Source: Streptomyces albireticuli
GTDB taxonomy: Bacteria > Actinomycetota > Actinomycetes > Streptomycetales > Streptomycetaceae
Length of the DNA: 64,000 nucleotides
Direction: 5' to 3'
NCBI RefSeq assembly: GCF_021228125.1
Contig: NZ_JAJQQS010000004.1
Coordinates: 310,001-374,000, forward strand
This document shows, piece by piece, positions 1 to 8,803 of the stretch. A program made the position numbers and the translations under genes. Each line of letters opens with the position of its first letter. Position 1 is the stretch's first letter. Below the pieces are notes generated by a model, which did no database searches, was not told the origin of the DNA, and saw only the letters and a list, made by a program, of their open reading frames with translations.

Positions 1-28
1 GGTGCCGTCCCGTGACATCCCACGACGA

Positions 29-60
29 AGAGCCCGTCCCGCGCGTGCGGGACGGGCTCT
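29..60. terminator. Hairpin terminator after the helicase gene
   Basis: A perfect 14-bp stem (29-42 pairing with 47-60) closes a 4-nt loop, 18 nt beyond the stop codon of the minus-strand helicase gene. Rho-independent termination without a U-run is common in Streptomyces, so this is the likely end of the paf-tat-helicase transcript. Confidence 0.8.
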
Positions 61-77
61 CGGTGTGTCCCGGGCCG

Positions 78-2903
78 TCAGCCCACCGAGGAGTACGCGA
101 CGACACCGCGCAGGAGGCCGTCGACGGCCTTACGGGCGTTCCGGGCGACCGGGCTGCCGGGCGGGGCCGCCGCCGCGATCTGGCCGAGGACGTCGATGAG
201 CTGCTTGCACCAGCGGACGAAGTCGCCGGCGGGCATCTCGATCTCGCGGAGCACCTCGTCCAGGCCGTGGCCGGACGCCCAGCGGAAGGCGGGCCAGGCG
301 AAGCCGAGGTCCGGCTCGCGCTGGCCGACGCCCTCCGCCTGGTTGATCTTGTGCTCTTCCTCCAAGGCGTCGAGCCGGCCCCAGATGCGGACCATCTCGC
401 CGAGCGCGTCCTTCGCCGGGCCCGTGGGCAGCTTCGGCGGTGCCGCGTCGTCCGCCGCCCGCGCCTCGTAGACCAGCGCGGAGGCGCAGGCCGCGAGCTC
501 GGCCGGCTTGAGGCCGTCCCAGACGCCCTCGCGCAGGCACTCGGAGGCCAGCAGGTCCAGCTCGCCGTAGAGCCGCGCGAGCCGCTTGCCGTCCTCCGTC
601 ACCTCGCCGTCCCGGAGGTAGTCCAGGTCGGTGAGGAGCGCGCAGATCCGGTCGAAGGTACGGGCGATGGTGTTCGTACGCCCCTCGATGCGCCGCTCCA
701 GCTGGCGGGTGTCGCGCAGCAGCCGCTGGTAGCGCTCGGCCCAGCGGGCGTGGTCCTCGCGCTCGTCGCAGCCGTGGCAGGGGTGCGCGCGGATGGCGGT
801 GCGCAGCCGGGCGATCTCGGTGTCGTCGGCCGCGGCGGCGCGGGACCGGCGGTGCCGCTCGGGCTCGATGTGCCCGGCCTTGGTGCGCAGCGCGGAGGCG
901 AGGTCGCGACGGGACTGCGGGGAGCGGGGGTTGAACGACTTGGGGATCCGCATCCGCTCCAGGGCCTCGACCGGGACCGGGAAGTCGATCGCGGCGAGCC
1001 GCTTGACCTGCCGCTCGGCGGTGAGGACCAGCGGGCGCGGCCCGTCCTGCGGGTCGTGGCCGCGGTGCCGGTCGGTGCGGCCCGCGGGCAGGCCCGGGTC
1101 CAGGACCAGGGCCAGGCCGGCGAACTTGCCGGTGGGCACGTGGATGACGTCGCCGGGCTTGAGCCGCTCCAGCGCGGCCGCCGCGGCGGCCCGGCGCTGC
1201 GTCGCGCCCTGCCGGGCCAGCTCCGTCTCGCGGTCCTTGAGCTCGCGGCGGAGCCGGGCGTACTCCTCGAAGTCGCCGAGGTGGCAGGTGACGGCCTCGC
1301 GGTAGCCCGCCAGGCCCTCCTCGTTCTTCTGGACCTGCCGGGAGATCCCGACGACCGACTTGTCGGCCTGGAACTGCGCGAAGGAGGTCTCCAAGAGCTC
1401 CCGGGAGCGGTGCCGGCCGAACTGCGAGACCAGGTTGACCGCCATGTTGTACGACGGCTTGAAGCTGGAGCGCAGCGGGTACGTGCGCGTGCCGGCCAGG
1501 CCCGCGAGGGCGCCCGGGTCCATGGCGCGCTGCCACAGCACCACCGCGTGGCCCTCGACGTCGATGCCGCGGCGGCCGGCGCGGCCCGTCAGCTGGGTGT
1601 ACTCGCCGGGGGTGATGTCGGCGTGCTGCTCGCCGTTCCACTTGACGAGCTTCTCCAGGACCACCGAGCGGGCGGGCATGTTGATGCCGAGGGCCAGCGT
1701 CTCGGTGGCGAAGACGGCCTTGACCAGGCCCTTGACGAAGAGCTCCTCCACGACCTCCTTGAAGGTCGGCAGCATGCCGGCGTGGTGGGCGGCGATACCG
1801 CGCTCCAGGCCCTCCAGCCACTCGAAGTAGCCGAGGACGTGCAGGTCCTCGTCGGGGATCGAGGCGGTGCGCTCCTCGACGATCTCCCGGACCCGCGCAC
1901 GGGCCTCCGTGTCGTTGAGCCGCAGGCCGGCGTACATGCACTGCTGGACGGCGGCCTCGCAGCCGGCGCGGCTGAAGATGAAGGTGATCGCGGGCAGCAG
2001 GCCCTCGGCGTCGAGCCGCTCGATGACCTCCACACGGCTCGGCGTCCAGATCCTGCTGCGCTGGCGTCGCTCGCGCTCGCGGTCGGCCTCGCGGAGGTTC
2101 CCGCGCCGTTTGTCCCGGCCGCCGAAGGGCCGGCTGTTCTCCATCCGGGCCAGCCGCACCAGGTCGGGGTTGACCTCGCGGCGGCCGGTGCCGGGGGTGC
2201 CCTGCGCGCCGTTCTTCTCCTCGAAGAGGTCGTACATCCGGCGGCCGGCCAGGACGTGCTGCCACAGCGGCACGGGCCGGTGCTCGGAGACGATCACCTC
2301 GGTGTCGCCGCGCACGGTGTCCAGCCAGTCGCCGAACTCCTCGGCGTTGGAGACGGTGGCGGAGAGGGAGACCAGCGTGACCGACTCGGGGAGGTGGATG
2401 ATCACCTCTTCCCAGACGGCGCCGCGGAAGCGGTCGGAGAGGTAGTGCACCTCGTCCATGACCACGTGGCCGAGGCCGATCAGCGCCTGGGAGCCCGCGT
2501 AGAGCATGTTGCGCAGGACCTCGGTGGTCATCACGAGCACCGGGGCGTCGGCGTTGACGCTGTTGTCGCCGGTCAGCAGACCGACCTTGTCGGCGCCGTA
2601 GCGCTTGACGAGATCGCTGTACTTCTGGTTCGACAGCGCCTTGATGGGCGTGGTGTAGAAGCACTTGCGGCCCTGGGTGAGGGCCAGGTGGACGGCGAAC
2701 TCGCCCACGATGGTCTTGCCTGATCCGGTCGGCGCCGCGACCAGCACGCCCTTCCCGGCCTCCAGGGCCTTGCAGGCCTCTATCTGGAAGGGGTCGAGCT
2801 CGAATTCGTACATCTCGCGGAAGGGAGCGAGCGCGGTGGCCTGCTCGGCGGCGCGCACCCTCGAAAGGGCGTAGCGCTCAGCGGGGGACATGTCGTCGGT
2901 CAT
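78..2903 (-). CDS. Ski2/Mtr4-like DEAD/DEAH-box RNA helicase (HelY type)
   Basis: The 941-aa product is a superfamily 2 helicase. Seen: Walker A APTGSGKT at residues 57-64, motif II DEVH at 150-153, motif III SAT at 181-183 and motif VI TGRAGRRG in the second RecA domain. A long C-terminal region follows, as in Ski2/Mtr4 relatives and mycobacterial HelY. It is expected to unwind RNA by ATP hydrolysis in the cytoplasm; the substrate is unknown. It is the last gene of a minus-strand run behind pafC, tatA and tatC, an order conserved in actinobacteria from memory. An ATG five codons further in is an alternative start. Full family length, no frame damage. Confidence 0.93.
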   Translation of the reverse strand: MTDDMSPAERYALSRVRAAEQATALAPFREMYEFELDPFQIEACKALEAGKGVLVAAPTGSGKTIVGEFAVHLALTQGRKCFYTTPIKALSNQKYSDLVKRYGADKVGLLTGDNSVNADAPVLVMTTEVLRNMLYAGSQALIGLGHVVMDEVHYLSDRFRGAVWEEVIIHLPESVTLVSLSATVSNAEEFGDWLDTVRGDTEVIVSEHRPVPLWQHVLAGRRMYDLFEEKNGAQGTPGTGRREVNPDLVRLARMENSRPFGGRDKRRGNLREADRERERRQRSRIWTPSRVEVIERLDAEGLLPAITFIFSRAGCEAAVQQCMYAGLRLNDTEARARVREIVEERTASIPDEDLHVLGYFEWLEGLERGIAAHHAGMLPTFKEVVEELFVKGLVKAVFATETLALGINMPARSVVLEKLVKWNGEQHADITPGEYTQLTGRAGRRGIDVEGHAVVLWQRAMDPGALAGLAGTRTYPLRSSFKPSYNMAVNLVSQFGRHRSRELLETSFAQFQADKSVVGISRQVQKNEEGLAGYREAVTCHLGDFEEYARLRRELKDRETELARQGATQRRAAAAAALERLKPGDVIHVPTGKFAGLALVLDPGLPAGRTDRHRGHDPQDGPRPLVLTAERQVKRLAAIDFPVPVEALERMRIPKSFNPRSPQSRRDLASALRTKAGHIEPERHRRSRAAAADDTEIARLRTAIRAHPCHGCDEREDHARWAERYQRLLRDTRQLERRIEGRTNTIARTFDRICALLTDLDYLRDGEVTEDGKRLARLYGELDLLASECLREGVWDGLKPAELAACASALVYEARAADDAAPPKLPTGPAKDALGEMVRIWGRLDALEEEHKINQAEGVGQREPDLGFAWPAFRWASGHGLDEVLREIEMPAGDFVRWCKQLIDVLGQIAAAAPPGSPVARNARKAVDGLLRGVVAYSSVG

Positions 2904-2947
2904 CTTGTGTACGAGCCTACCGGGGACCTCCGACAGCCACCCGATCT

Positions 2948-3841
2948 TTATGCGGCTCCCAGCAGGCGCACGGCGCCCGGGACGGTGCGGGCCGTGAGGG
3001 GCAGCGGGCCGAGCGGCTCGCCGTCGGCGTAGCCGGTGACGCTGTCCGCGGCGAGGGCCACCTTCGCCGCGCGGTGGACCGTGACGGCGGGGTGGGTGAG
3101 GTGGGTGCCCCGGTAGACCTTGGGGAAGACCCTGAGGAGGGTGGCGCGGCTGCAGGCGCCGACGACGGTGACGTCGAAGAGGCCGTCGTCCATGCGGGCG
3201 CCCGCGCAGATGCGCATGCCACCGCCGTAGGAGGTGCCGTTGCCGACGGCGACGAGCGTCGCCTCGACGGCCAGCTCGGGCCCGTCGTCGAGGGTGATCC
3301 GGTAGGGGACGGGCCGCAGCGCGGCCAGCTCCGCGACCAGCGCGGCGTCGTAGCGCAGCCGTCCGGTGGGGAAGCGCATGCGGTTGCCGCGGTCGTTGAC
3401 GCGGGAGTCGAAGCCGGAGGCGAGGACCGTGCCGAAGTAGGTGCCGCCGACCCGGCCGAGGTCGACGGGGCGGCCGCCGTCGCCCTTGAGCGATCCGGCG
3501 ATCAGCCGCCCGGCGGCCGCCGGGTCGCGTACGGGCAGCCCCGCGGCGCGGGCGAAGTCGTTGCCGGTGCCGACGGCCACCACGCCGAGCGGGGTGGGGG
3601 TTCCCGCGACGGCCTGGAGGGCGAGCGAGGTCATTCCGTCGCCGCCGACGGCTATCAGCGCGCCGGTGCCGCCGGCGACCGCCTCCCGGGCCCGGCGCAG
3701 GGCGTCTGCGGCGTTCTCCCCCAGGACCGTACGGACGGAGAACCCGGCGTCGCGCAGCACCCGGGCCGCCGGCCGGACGGCGCCCGCGCCCCGGCCCCGG
3801 CCTGCCGTCGGGTTGACGAAGAGGGTGATGTCGCTGGTCAC
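2948..3841 (-). CDS. Diacylglycerol kinase-like lipid kinase
   Basis: The 297-aa protein has the DAGK catalytic fold signatures: an N-terminal NPTAGRG phosphate loop at residues 10-16, GGDG at 66-69 and GTGNDFAR at 91-98. Family members phosphorylate diacylglycerol or a related lipid alcohol at the membrane surface using ATP. Whether this one acts on diacylglycerol, a sphingosine-like lipid or another lipid cannot be read from the sequence. The start is GTG at 3841. The gene lies between the helicase gene (44 nt downstream) and tatC (40 nt upstream), all on the minus strand, so cotranscription is likely. Confidence 0.9.
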   Translation of the reverse strand: MTSDITLFVNPTAGRGRGAGAVRPAARVLRDAGFSVRTVLGENAADALRRAREAVAGGTGALIAVGGDGMTSLALQAVAGTPTPLGVVAVGTGNDFARAAGLPVRDPAAAGRLIAGSLKGDGGRPVDLGRVGGTYFGTVLASGFDSRVNDRGNRMRFPTGRLRYDAALVAELAALRPVPYRITLDDGPELAVEATLVAVGNGTSYGGGMRICAGARMDDGLFDVTVVGACSRATLLRVFPKVYRGTHLTHPAVTVHRAAKVALAADSVTGYADGEPLGPLPLTARTVPGAVRLLGAA

Positions 3842-3881
3842 CAGCCGGACCCTATCGGGTCCGGCCGGACGTCAGACGGGC

Positions 3882-4808
3882 TCAGGTGACGTCGTCGTAG
3901 CCGTTGCGACGGGCGCCCGGGTCGGCCCGGTCGGTGAGGGCGGGCATCGGCTCGGAGTCGCCGACCGGCTGCGGGGCGAGGTCCAGCGGGGCGGCCTCGT
4001 CGTCGTCGAGCAGGGCGTCGGGGTTGTTCCTGGCGCGCCGCTTGTCGTTGAGGAGGGAGAACCCGACGGCGCCGAAGTACAGGATGATGATCGGGACGGC
4101 CAGGATGCACATGCCGAACGGGTCGGTGCTGGGCGTGGCGATCGCGCCGAAGACGAAGATGCCCATCACGACGCCGCGCCACCAGGTGGCCATGGTCTTT
4201 CCCGTGACCATGCCGACCATGTTCATCATGACGAGTATCAGCGGCAGCTCGAAGGCCAGGCCGAAGACCAGGATCATCCGGACCGTGAAGTCGAGGATGT
4301 CGTTCAGGCTGAGGGTGTTGGCCGCGGTCTCCGGGGTGATGCTGAGCAGCACCCGCATGCTGGTCGGCATGATCAGGTAGGCGAGGTAGGCGCCCGCGAC
4401 GAAGAGGGGGGCGGCCGTCGCCACGAAGGCGACCGTGTACTTCTTCTCGTTCTTGTGCAGACCGGGCGCGAGGAACGCCCACAGCTGGTAGAGCCAGACC
4501 GGGGAGGAGATCGTGACGCCCGCGAGCAGGCACACCTTCACGACCGTCCCGAACGGCGCTCCCAAGGAGTTGAACGTCAGGACCGCGCAGTTGCCGCCGT
4601 GGCTCTGGGCCAGGTCGCGGTCGGGGCACTTGGGAACGGGGCTGGACAGGAAGTCCATGAGCTGCGTGTTGTAGAACGCGGCGAGGAGCGCCACGACCAC
4701 GATGGCCAGCACCGCCTTCGCCAGGCGGTTCCGCAGTTCCCGCAGGTGCTCCGCGAGCGGCATCCGCCCCTCGGGGTCCTTCTCCTTCTTGCGGGCAGAC
4801 TTGAGCAA
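3882..4808 (-). CDS. tatC: Sec-independent protein translocase subunit TatC
   Basis: The 308-aa polytopic membrane protein is the receptor core of the twin-arginine translocase, binding RR signal peptides of folded precursors. Seen: the N-terminal MPLAEHLRELRNRL segment, which is the conserved TatC cytoplasmic start, then about six hydrophobic helices, and an acidic, Pro-rich C-terminal tail of about 45 residues. The chosen start is a TTG at 4808, preceded by AGGGA; the ATG at 4763 is an alternative and lies directly before the conserved motif. tatA lies 83 nt upstream on the same strand, so the two likely form a tatA-tatC operon. A Tat substrate candidate in this window is the protein at 44074-45033. 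Confidence 0.96.
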   Translation of the reverse strand: MLKSARKKEKDPEGRMPLAEHLRELRNRLAKAVLAIVVVALLAAFYNTQLMDFLSSPVPKCPDRDLAQSHGGNCAVLTFNSLGAPFGTVVKVCLLAGVTISSPVWLYQLWAFLAPGLHKNEKKYTVAFVATAAPLFVAGAYLAYLIMPTSMRVLLSITPETAANTLSLNDILDFTVRMILVFGLAFELPLILVMMNMVGMVTGKTMATWWRGVVMGIFVFGAIATPSTDPFGMCILAVPIIILYFGAVGFSLLNDKRRARNNPDALLDDDEAAPLDLAPQPVGDSEPMPALTDRADPGARRNGYDDVT

Positions 4809-4891
4809 CCCACGTCCCTATCTCGTGCGGCAGGCGGACGCCAAGGGCGGCCGGCCCGATCCCTCGGTCAGTGCTGGGTCTGTACTGCTGC

Positions 4892-5173
4892 TCAGTGCTG
4901 CGTGGTGCGGTCGCTCGGCTCGGTCACCGGGCGGGCACCGGTGACATCACCGGGAGCGGCCTTGATCGTACGGGGCGTGGCGGAGGCCGGCGGGTCGGCC
5001 GGGGCGGAGGCGTTGTCCTGGCCCTCGGACTTCATGGCCTTGGCCTCGCTCTTGAGGATGCGGGCGGACTTGCCGAGGGAGCGCGCCATGTCCGGAAGCT
5101 TCTTCGCACCGAACAGCAGGACGATGACGACGAGAATAAGAATGATCTCGGGGGCGCCGAGCCTTCCGAACAT
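4892..5173 (-). CDS. tatA: Sec-independent protein translocase subunit TatA
   Basis: The 93-aa protein has the TatA layout: a single N-terminal transmembrane helix (residues about 8-22, [19 protein letters not shown]), the FGAKKLP hinge, an amphipathic helix with [13 protein letters not shown], and a polar disordered tail. TatA oligomers form the size-flexible channel or membrane-thinning patch of the Tat system. The gene is directly upstream of tatC on the minus strand. The start is the ATG at 5173, placing the helix at the correct distance from the N terminus. Confidence 0.96.
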   Translation of the reverse strand: MFGRLGAPEIILILVVIVLLFGAKKLPDMARSLGKSARILKSEAKAMKSEGQDNASAPADPPASATPRTIKAAPGDVTGARPVTEPSDRTTQH

Positions 5174-5436
5174 ATGCGTAACCTTCTCACCGAAGCGGCA
5201 TGGGTGTGGGTGCTGCCCGACCGATCGGACATTTGTCCATCAGTCGTACGGCAGCGATCGTAACGCGCAGGGGTAAACGCGGGGCAATCCCTGTGCGTAC
5301 TCCCGATGCGACCCTCCGCTTCGTCAGCAGGGTCACCCGAAACAGCGTACCGCCCGCCCCTCGGGCCCAGGAAAGACTGTGCCCGACCTTGTCGGGTTTC
5401 GTGACGCCCTCTGATCGGCCGCCGCCCGGCCCTTGA

Positions 5437-5643
5437 TCAGTCCTGTCGCAGGGTGTGCGCGGCCTGTGCGGCGAGCGGTGTCGCGGCCCGTTCGAGGTCC
5501 TCGGCGGCCCGGGTGATCCGCCGCGAGCTCTCGGACACCTGAGCGGCCAGTCTCCGCACCTCCACCAGGACCCGGACGGCGAGGACGCCGAGCACGGCGA
5601 TACCGCTGAAGGCGAGGGCGACGGCGAGCATGGGCCAGAACAT
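5437..5643 (-). CDS. Small single-pass membrane protein with a coiled-coil tail
   Basis: The 68-aa product starts at ATG 5643 with a hydrophobic helix (residues 2-25, LAVALAFSGIAVLGVLAV) followed by an Arg/Glu/Ala-rich segment (VRRLAAQVSESSRRITRAAEDLERA) with heptad-like spacing. This is the design of a membrane-anchored coiled-coil protein. The frame stays open further upstream, but that extension is Ser/Pro-rich with no hydrophobic or conserved character and reads through a region that looks intergenic, so the short form is chosen. It lies between tatA and the zinc-ribbon gene. A function in Tat transport is only suggested by position. Confidence 0.7.
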   Translation of the reverse strand: MFWPMLAVALAFSGIAVLGVLAVRVLVEVRRLAAQVSESSRRITRAAEDLERAATPLAAQAAHTLRQD

Positions 5644-5940
5644 GGGGGCGAGCCTATCGGGGCGGGAAGGACCGGGAGGGGCCAGGAGGGGCCAGGAGGG
5701 GTGGGAAGAGGGCACCGGGGAGGTGCACGGGGACGTCGGCGGCGTGGGAGACAGCCGGAAAAGGCGGAAAGAGACCGAAGAACGCGGCGAATTTGGCCGA
5801 AACAAGCGCTCGGAATGGAACATTCCAGGGTGGATCACCCGGCTGACACCAGTCGGTGCCCCCCGGGTAACGGTCCGTGGGGGACTCCGGCCGGTCCCGG
5901 GGCACCCGGCGAGCACCTCCGGACGGCCCCGCCCGGCGCG

Positions 5941-6195
5941 TCAGACCGACGAGTGCAGCCGGAGCGTGCTCACTCCGCCACCGGTGAGGAGCTCCACGAT
6001 CCGCTCCCCCGCCGGCTTGCGGACCGGGACCCCGCAGTCGGGGCAGGTGAACGAGTAGAAGGTGGTGCGGTGGCTCGCCCCGATGGCGAGCCTCAGCGCG
6101 CCCGCGGCCAACTCGAAGCATCCCCGGCAGTCGGGGCAGGCCGCCTTGAAGACGGCGGCGACCGTGGTCCGCGCTTCCACCGCTCCCCCGCTCAC
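5941..6195 (-). CDS. Small double zinc-ribbon protein
   Basis: The 84-aa protein contains two CxxC pairs, CPDCRGC near residues 25-30 and CPDC near 51-54, which can form a zinc ribbon; between them is a basic stretch with LRLAIGAS. No enzymatic motif is seen. The GTG start at 6195 overlaps the TGA stop of pafC by four bases (GTGA), so translation is probably coupled. A second GTG at 6180, behind a GGGGGAG, is an alternative. The coupling suggests a role linked to the PafBC regulator, but the function is unknown. Confidence 0.75.
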   Translation of the reverse strand: MSGGAVEARTTVAAVFKAACPDCRGCFELAAGALRLAIGASHRTTFYSFTCPDCGVPVRKPAGERIVELLTGGGVSTLRLHSSV

Positions 6196-7154
6196 TCGCC
6201 GTAGGCCGCGAGGGCCTCGCGGGCCGCGTCCCGGGCGCTCTCCGCCAGCTCCGGCGGGGTGACGATCCGGCCGTCCCGGCCCAGGCGCAGCGCCAGCCGG
6301 CGCAGGGACGCCGGGTCGGGGGTGCGCAGGGTGATCCGCAGGCCGCCGTCGGGCAGTTCCTCGGCACTGTCGTGCGGGTAGTACTCGGCGACCCAGCGTC
6401 CGCCCGGCCCGACCTCGACCACGACCTCCGGATCCTCGGCGGCCGGCTGCACCAGCCCCTCCGACAGGTCGCGCGGCTCGACGGGCGGCGGGTCGGAGCG
6501 CTCGTCCAGGAGCCGGATCTCGGCCACCCGGTCGAGGCGGAAGGTGCGCCGCGCCTCCGACAGACGGCACCACGCCTCCACATAGGTGTGGCCGACGGCG
6601 AACAGCCGGATCGGGTCCACCTCGCGCTCGGTGAGCTCGTCCCGTGCCGGGGAGTAGTAGCGCAGCCACACCCTACGGCGCTCGGCGATGGCCCGGTCGA
6701 CGTCGGCGAAGACGCCGCCCTCGGACTCGAAGGTGACCGAGAGCCGGGAGCTGGCGGCGGCCGTGTCCCCGGCCGCGGTCTCGATCTTGGCAGTGGCGCG
6801 CACCAGCGCCTGCCGGTCGCTCTCGCGGAGGCCGGGCAGGGTGGCGACGGCACGGGCGGCCACCAGCAGGGCGGTCGCCTCGTCCGCGGCGAGCCGCAGC
6901 GGCTCGCCGGTGCTGGTGCCCGAGGCGTCGGGGTTGTGCCACCAGATGCGGTCGCCGTCGGTGTCGATGTCCAGCAGGTCACCGCCGCGGAAGCTGGTGC
7001 CGCACATCGGCAGCACGTCGAGGTCGCCGATCAGCTCGTCCTCGGTGATCCCGAAGGCGCGGGCCACATCGGCGACCCGGGCGCCGGGGCGCTCCCGCAG
7101 ATAGGTGACCAGCGACAGCATCCGCCGGGTCTGGTCAATGGCGTTTCCGGCCAT
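6192..7154 (-). CDS. pafC: WYL-domain transcription regulator PafC
   Basis: The 320-aa protein has an N-terminal winged helix (RRMLSLVTYLRERPGARV... AFGITEDELIGDL) and a WYL domain with a RRRVWLRYYSPA-like segment followed by the RLFAVGHTYVEAWC core. PafC pairs with PafB to form an activator of DNA-damage genes in mycobacteria, with the WYL domain thought to sense a nucleic-acid ligand. The start ATG at 7154 gives the conserved N terminus. The gene follows pafB by 31 nt and is overlapped by the zinc-ribbon gene, so the three are probably translated from one message. PafB and PafC are assigned by order relative to pafA. Confidence 0.9.
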   Translation of the reverse strand: MAGNAIDQTRRMLSLVTYLRERPGARVADVARAFGITEDELIGDLDVLPMCGTSFRGGDLLDIDTDGDRIWWHNPDASGTSTGEPLRLAADEATALLVAARAVATLPGLRESDRQALVRATAKIETAAGDTAAASSRLSVTFESEGGVFADVDRAIAERRRVWLRYYSPARDELTEREVDPIRLFAVGHTYVEAWCRLSEARRTFRLDRVAEIRLLDERSDPPPVEPRDLSEGLVQPAAEDPEVVVEVGPGGRWVAEYYPHDSAEELPDGGLRITLRTPDPASLRRLALRLGRDGRIVTPPELAESARDAAREALAAYGE

Positions 7155-7185
7155 GAGAAGTCGGTACCGTTCCCTTCTGCTTCGG

Positions 7186-8187
7186 TCAGCCCTTGGCCAC
7201 GGCGCGCAGCCGGTCGATGACATCGGCCCGCAGCTCGGCGGGTCCGAGGACGATCACATCGGGCCCGAACTCGACCAGCCAGGCGTCCAGGCCGTGCCCG
7301 GACGGGATCTCCAGCTCGTCCCAGCCGTCACCGAGGTCACGGGTGGCGATCGCGCGGGCGCGCAGCGGATAGCCGTGCCCGGCCCGCACCTTGATCAGGG
7401 CGGTGCCGGTGGCGTTCTCGCCCGCCCAGGTCTCGACCGTCTCGCGGACGGTGACGTGGTCGGGCACGGGGGCCGTGAAGGGGACGCCCCGGGAGCGCAC
7501 CCGGCCGGTGATCCGGGAGAGCCGGAAGACCCGCTCGGCGCCGCGGTCGCGGTCCCAGCCCGCCAGGTACCAGTGGCCCCGCCAGCACTCCAGGGTCCAG
7601 GGCTCCACCTGACGCTGCTCGGCGCGGGCGCTGTTGGCCTTGCGGTAGTCGAAGGTGACCGGGCGGCGGTCGCGGGCGGCCAGCATCAGCGGCTCGAAGG
7701 CGGCCTCATGGGCGGGGATCCGCGGTTCGAGGGCGCTGTGGCCCTCGTACGCGTCCTCCGCGAGCGGCATCCCGGCGGCGCGCAGCTTCTGGAGCGCGCC
7801 GCTGGCGGCGCCGGCCAGCCGGGCCTGCTGCCACACCTTGGCCGCGACGCCCAGGGCGGCGGCCTCCTCGACGTCGAGGGTGATCGGGGGGAGGCGGTTG
7901 CTGTCGCGGCGGGCGAGATAGCCGATGTCGCCCTCGACGCTCTCGACCGTCTCGATGATCAGTCCGAGCTCGCGCAGGTCGTCCTTGTCGCGCTCGAACA
8001 TCCGGTTGAAGGCGTCCTCGCTGCCCGTCGCGGTGTCCGAGGGCGCGGAGGTCCCTCCGTGCCCCGGGCCGAAGGCCTCCAGATAGGCCTCGATCGAGGT
8101 CCGCAACTCCCGCTTGCTGAGCGGTCGGCGGGTGCCCAGCAGGCACAGCGCCAGGTTCATCAGCCGCTCGGCCTTGGCGATCGCCAT
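7186..8187 (-). CDS. pafB: WYL-domain transcription regulator PafB
   Basis: The 333-aa protein starts at ATG 8187 behind a GAGAGGG Shine-Dalgarno, giving MAIAKAERLMNLALCLL, the typical PafB beginning. The N-terminal winged helix is followed by a linker and a WYL domain (VTFDYRKANS...RQVEPWTLECWRGHWYLAGWD). It is expected to act as an obligate partner of PafC in activating DNA-repair genes. Despite the name (proteasome accessory factor) it is not needed for pupylation in mycobacteria. It is separated from the upstream FKBP gene by a strong 16-bp hairpin at 8251-8286, so it may have its own promoter. Confidence 0.9.
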   Translation of the reverse strand: MAIAKAERLMNLALCLLGTRRPLSKRELRTSIEAYLEAFGPGHGGTSAPSDTATGSEDAFNRMFERDKDDLRELGLIIETVESVEGDIGYLARRDSNRLPPITLDVEEAAALGVAAKVWQQARLAGAASGALQKLRAAGMPLAEDAYEGHSALEPRIPAHEAAFEPLMLAARDRRPVTFDYRKANSARAEQRQVEPWTLECWRGHWYLAGWDRDRGAERVFRLSRITGRVRSRGVPFTAPVPDHVTVRETVETWAGENATGTALIKVRAGHGYPLRARAIATRDLGDGWDELEIPSGHGLDAWLVEFGPDVIVLGPAELRADVIDRLRAVAKG

Positions 8188-8250
8188 CGACGCCCTCTCT
8201 ACTTGTGCTCTCAACCGTTGACCGTACCGCTCAAGGCTTCCCCGGCAAAA

Positions 8251-8286
8251 GCCGAGGGCCCATGCCCGCAGGCATGGGCCCTCGGC
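8251..8286. terminator. Perfect 16-bp hairpin between FKBP and pafB
   Basis: Bases 8251-8266 pair perfectly with 8271-8286 around a CGCA loop. It lies just beyond the stop of the minus-strand FKBP gene (8303) and about 63 nt before the start of pafB, so it should terminate or attenuate the FKBP transcript. Confidence 0.85.
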
Positions 8287-8302
8287 CGCGGTGGCGAAGG
8301 CC

Positions 8303-8680
8303 TCAGCCGGCCACGGCGACCAGGTCGCAGACGAAGATCAGCGTCTCGCCCGGGGCGATCGCCTGACCGGCGCCACGGTCGCCGTAGGCGAGGTGGGCGG
8401 GGATGACCAGCTTGCGGCGGCCACCGACCTTCATGCCCTGGACACCCTTGTCCCAGCCCTCGATGACCTGGCCGACGCCCAGCTTGAACTGGAGCGGCGT
8501 GCCACGGTTCCAGCTCGCGTCGAACTCCTCGCCGCTGGAGAAGGCCACGCCCACGTAGTGGACCTTGACCATCTGGCCGGCCTGGGCGACGGCGCCGTCA
8601 CCCTCCCAGATGTCCTTGATCTCAAGGTCGGCCGGAGGCGGGCCGTCCGGGAAGTCGATCTCCGGCTTGTCGATGCTCAC
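8303..8680 (-). CDS. FKBP-type peptidyl-prolyl cis-trans isomerase
   Basis: The 125-aa cytoplasmic protein is a single FKBP domain: KVHYVG, EFDASWNRG, the FKLGVGQVIEGWDKGVQGMK core and the IPAHLAYG flap. These line the proline/FK506 pocket, so it should catalyse prolyl isomerisation. The start is GTG 8680 with AGGAG seven bases upstream; an in-frame GTG farther up lacks a good ribosome site. There is no signal peptide, unlike its two-domain neighbour. Both lie between pafA and pafB on the minus strand. Confidence 0.94.
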   Translation of the reverse strand: MSIDKPEIDFPDGPPPADLEIKDIWEGDGAVAQAGQMVKVHYVGVAFSSGEEFDASWNRGTPLQFKLGVGQVIEGWDKGVQGMKVGGRRKLVIPAHLAYGDRGAGQAIAPGETLIFVCDLVAVAG

Positions 8681-8803
8681 GAAAGTGCTCCTACGAACGA
8701 ATCTTGTAGACAACCGTGCAAGTCTGGCAGATGTCCGGCCGTGCGAACGGCCGATGCCGACCGTTCCCGCTCCGTTCCGGACCGGGGACGGAACGTGCCC
8801 GGG

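Noticed and set aside
12..2723. Very long open frame antisense to the helicase gene
   Set aside because: It is the mirror frame of a high-GC3 coding gene; its product is Leu/Ala/Val/Asp-rich with no domain, whereas the minus-strand gene carries all helicase motifs.
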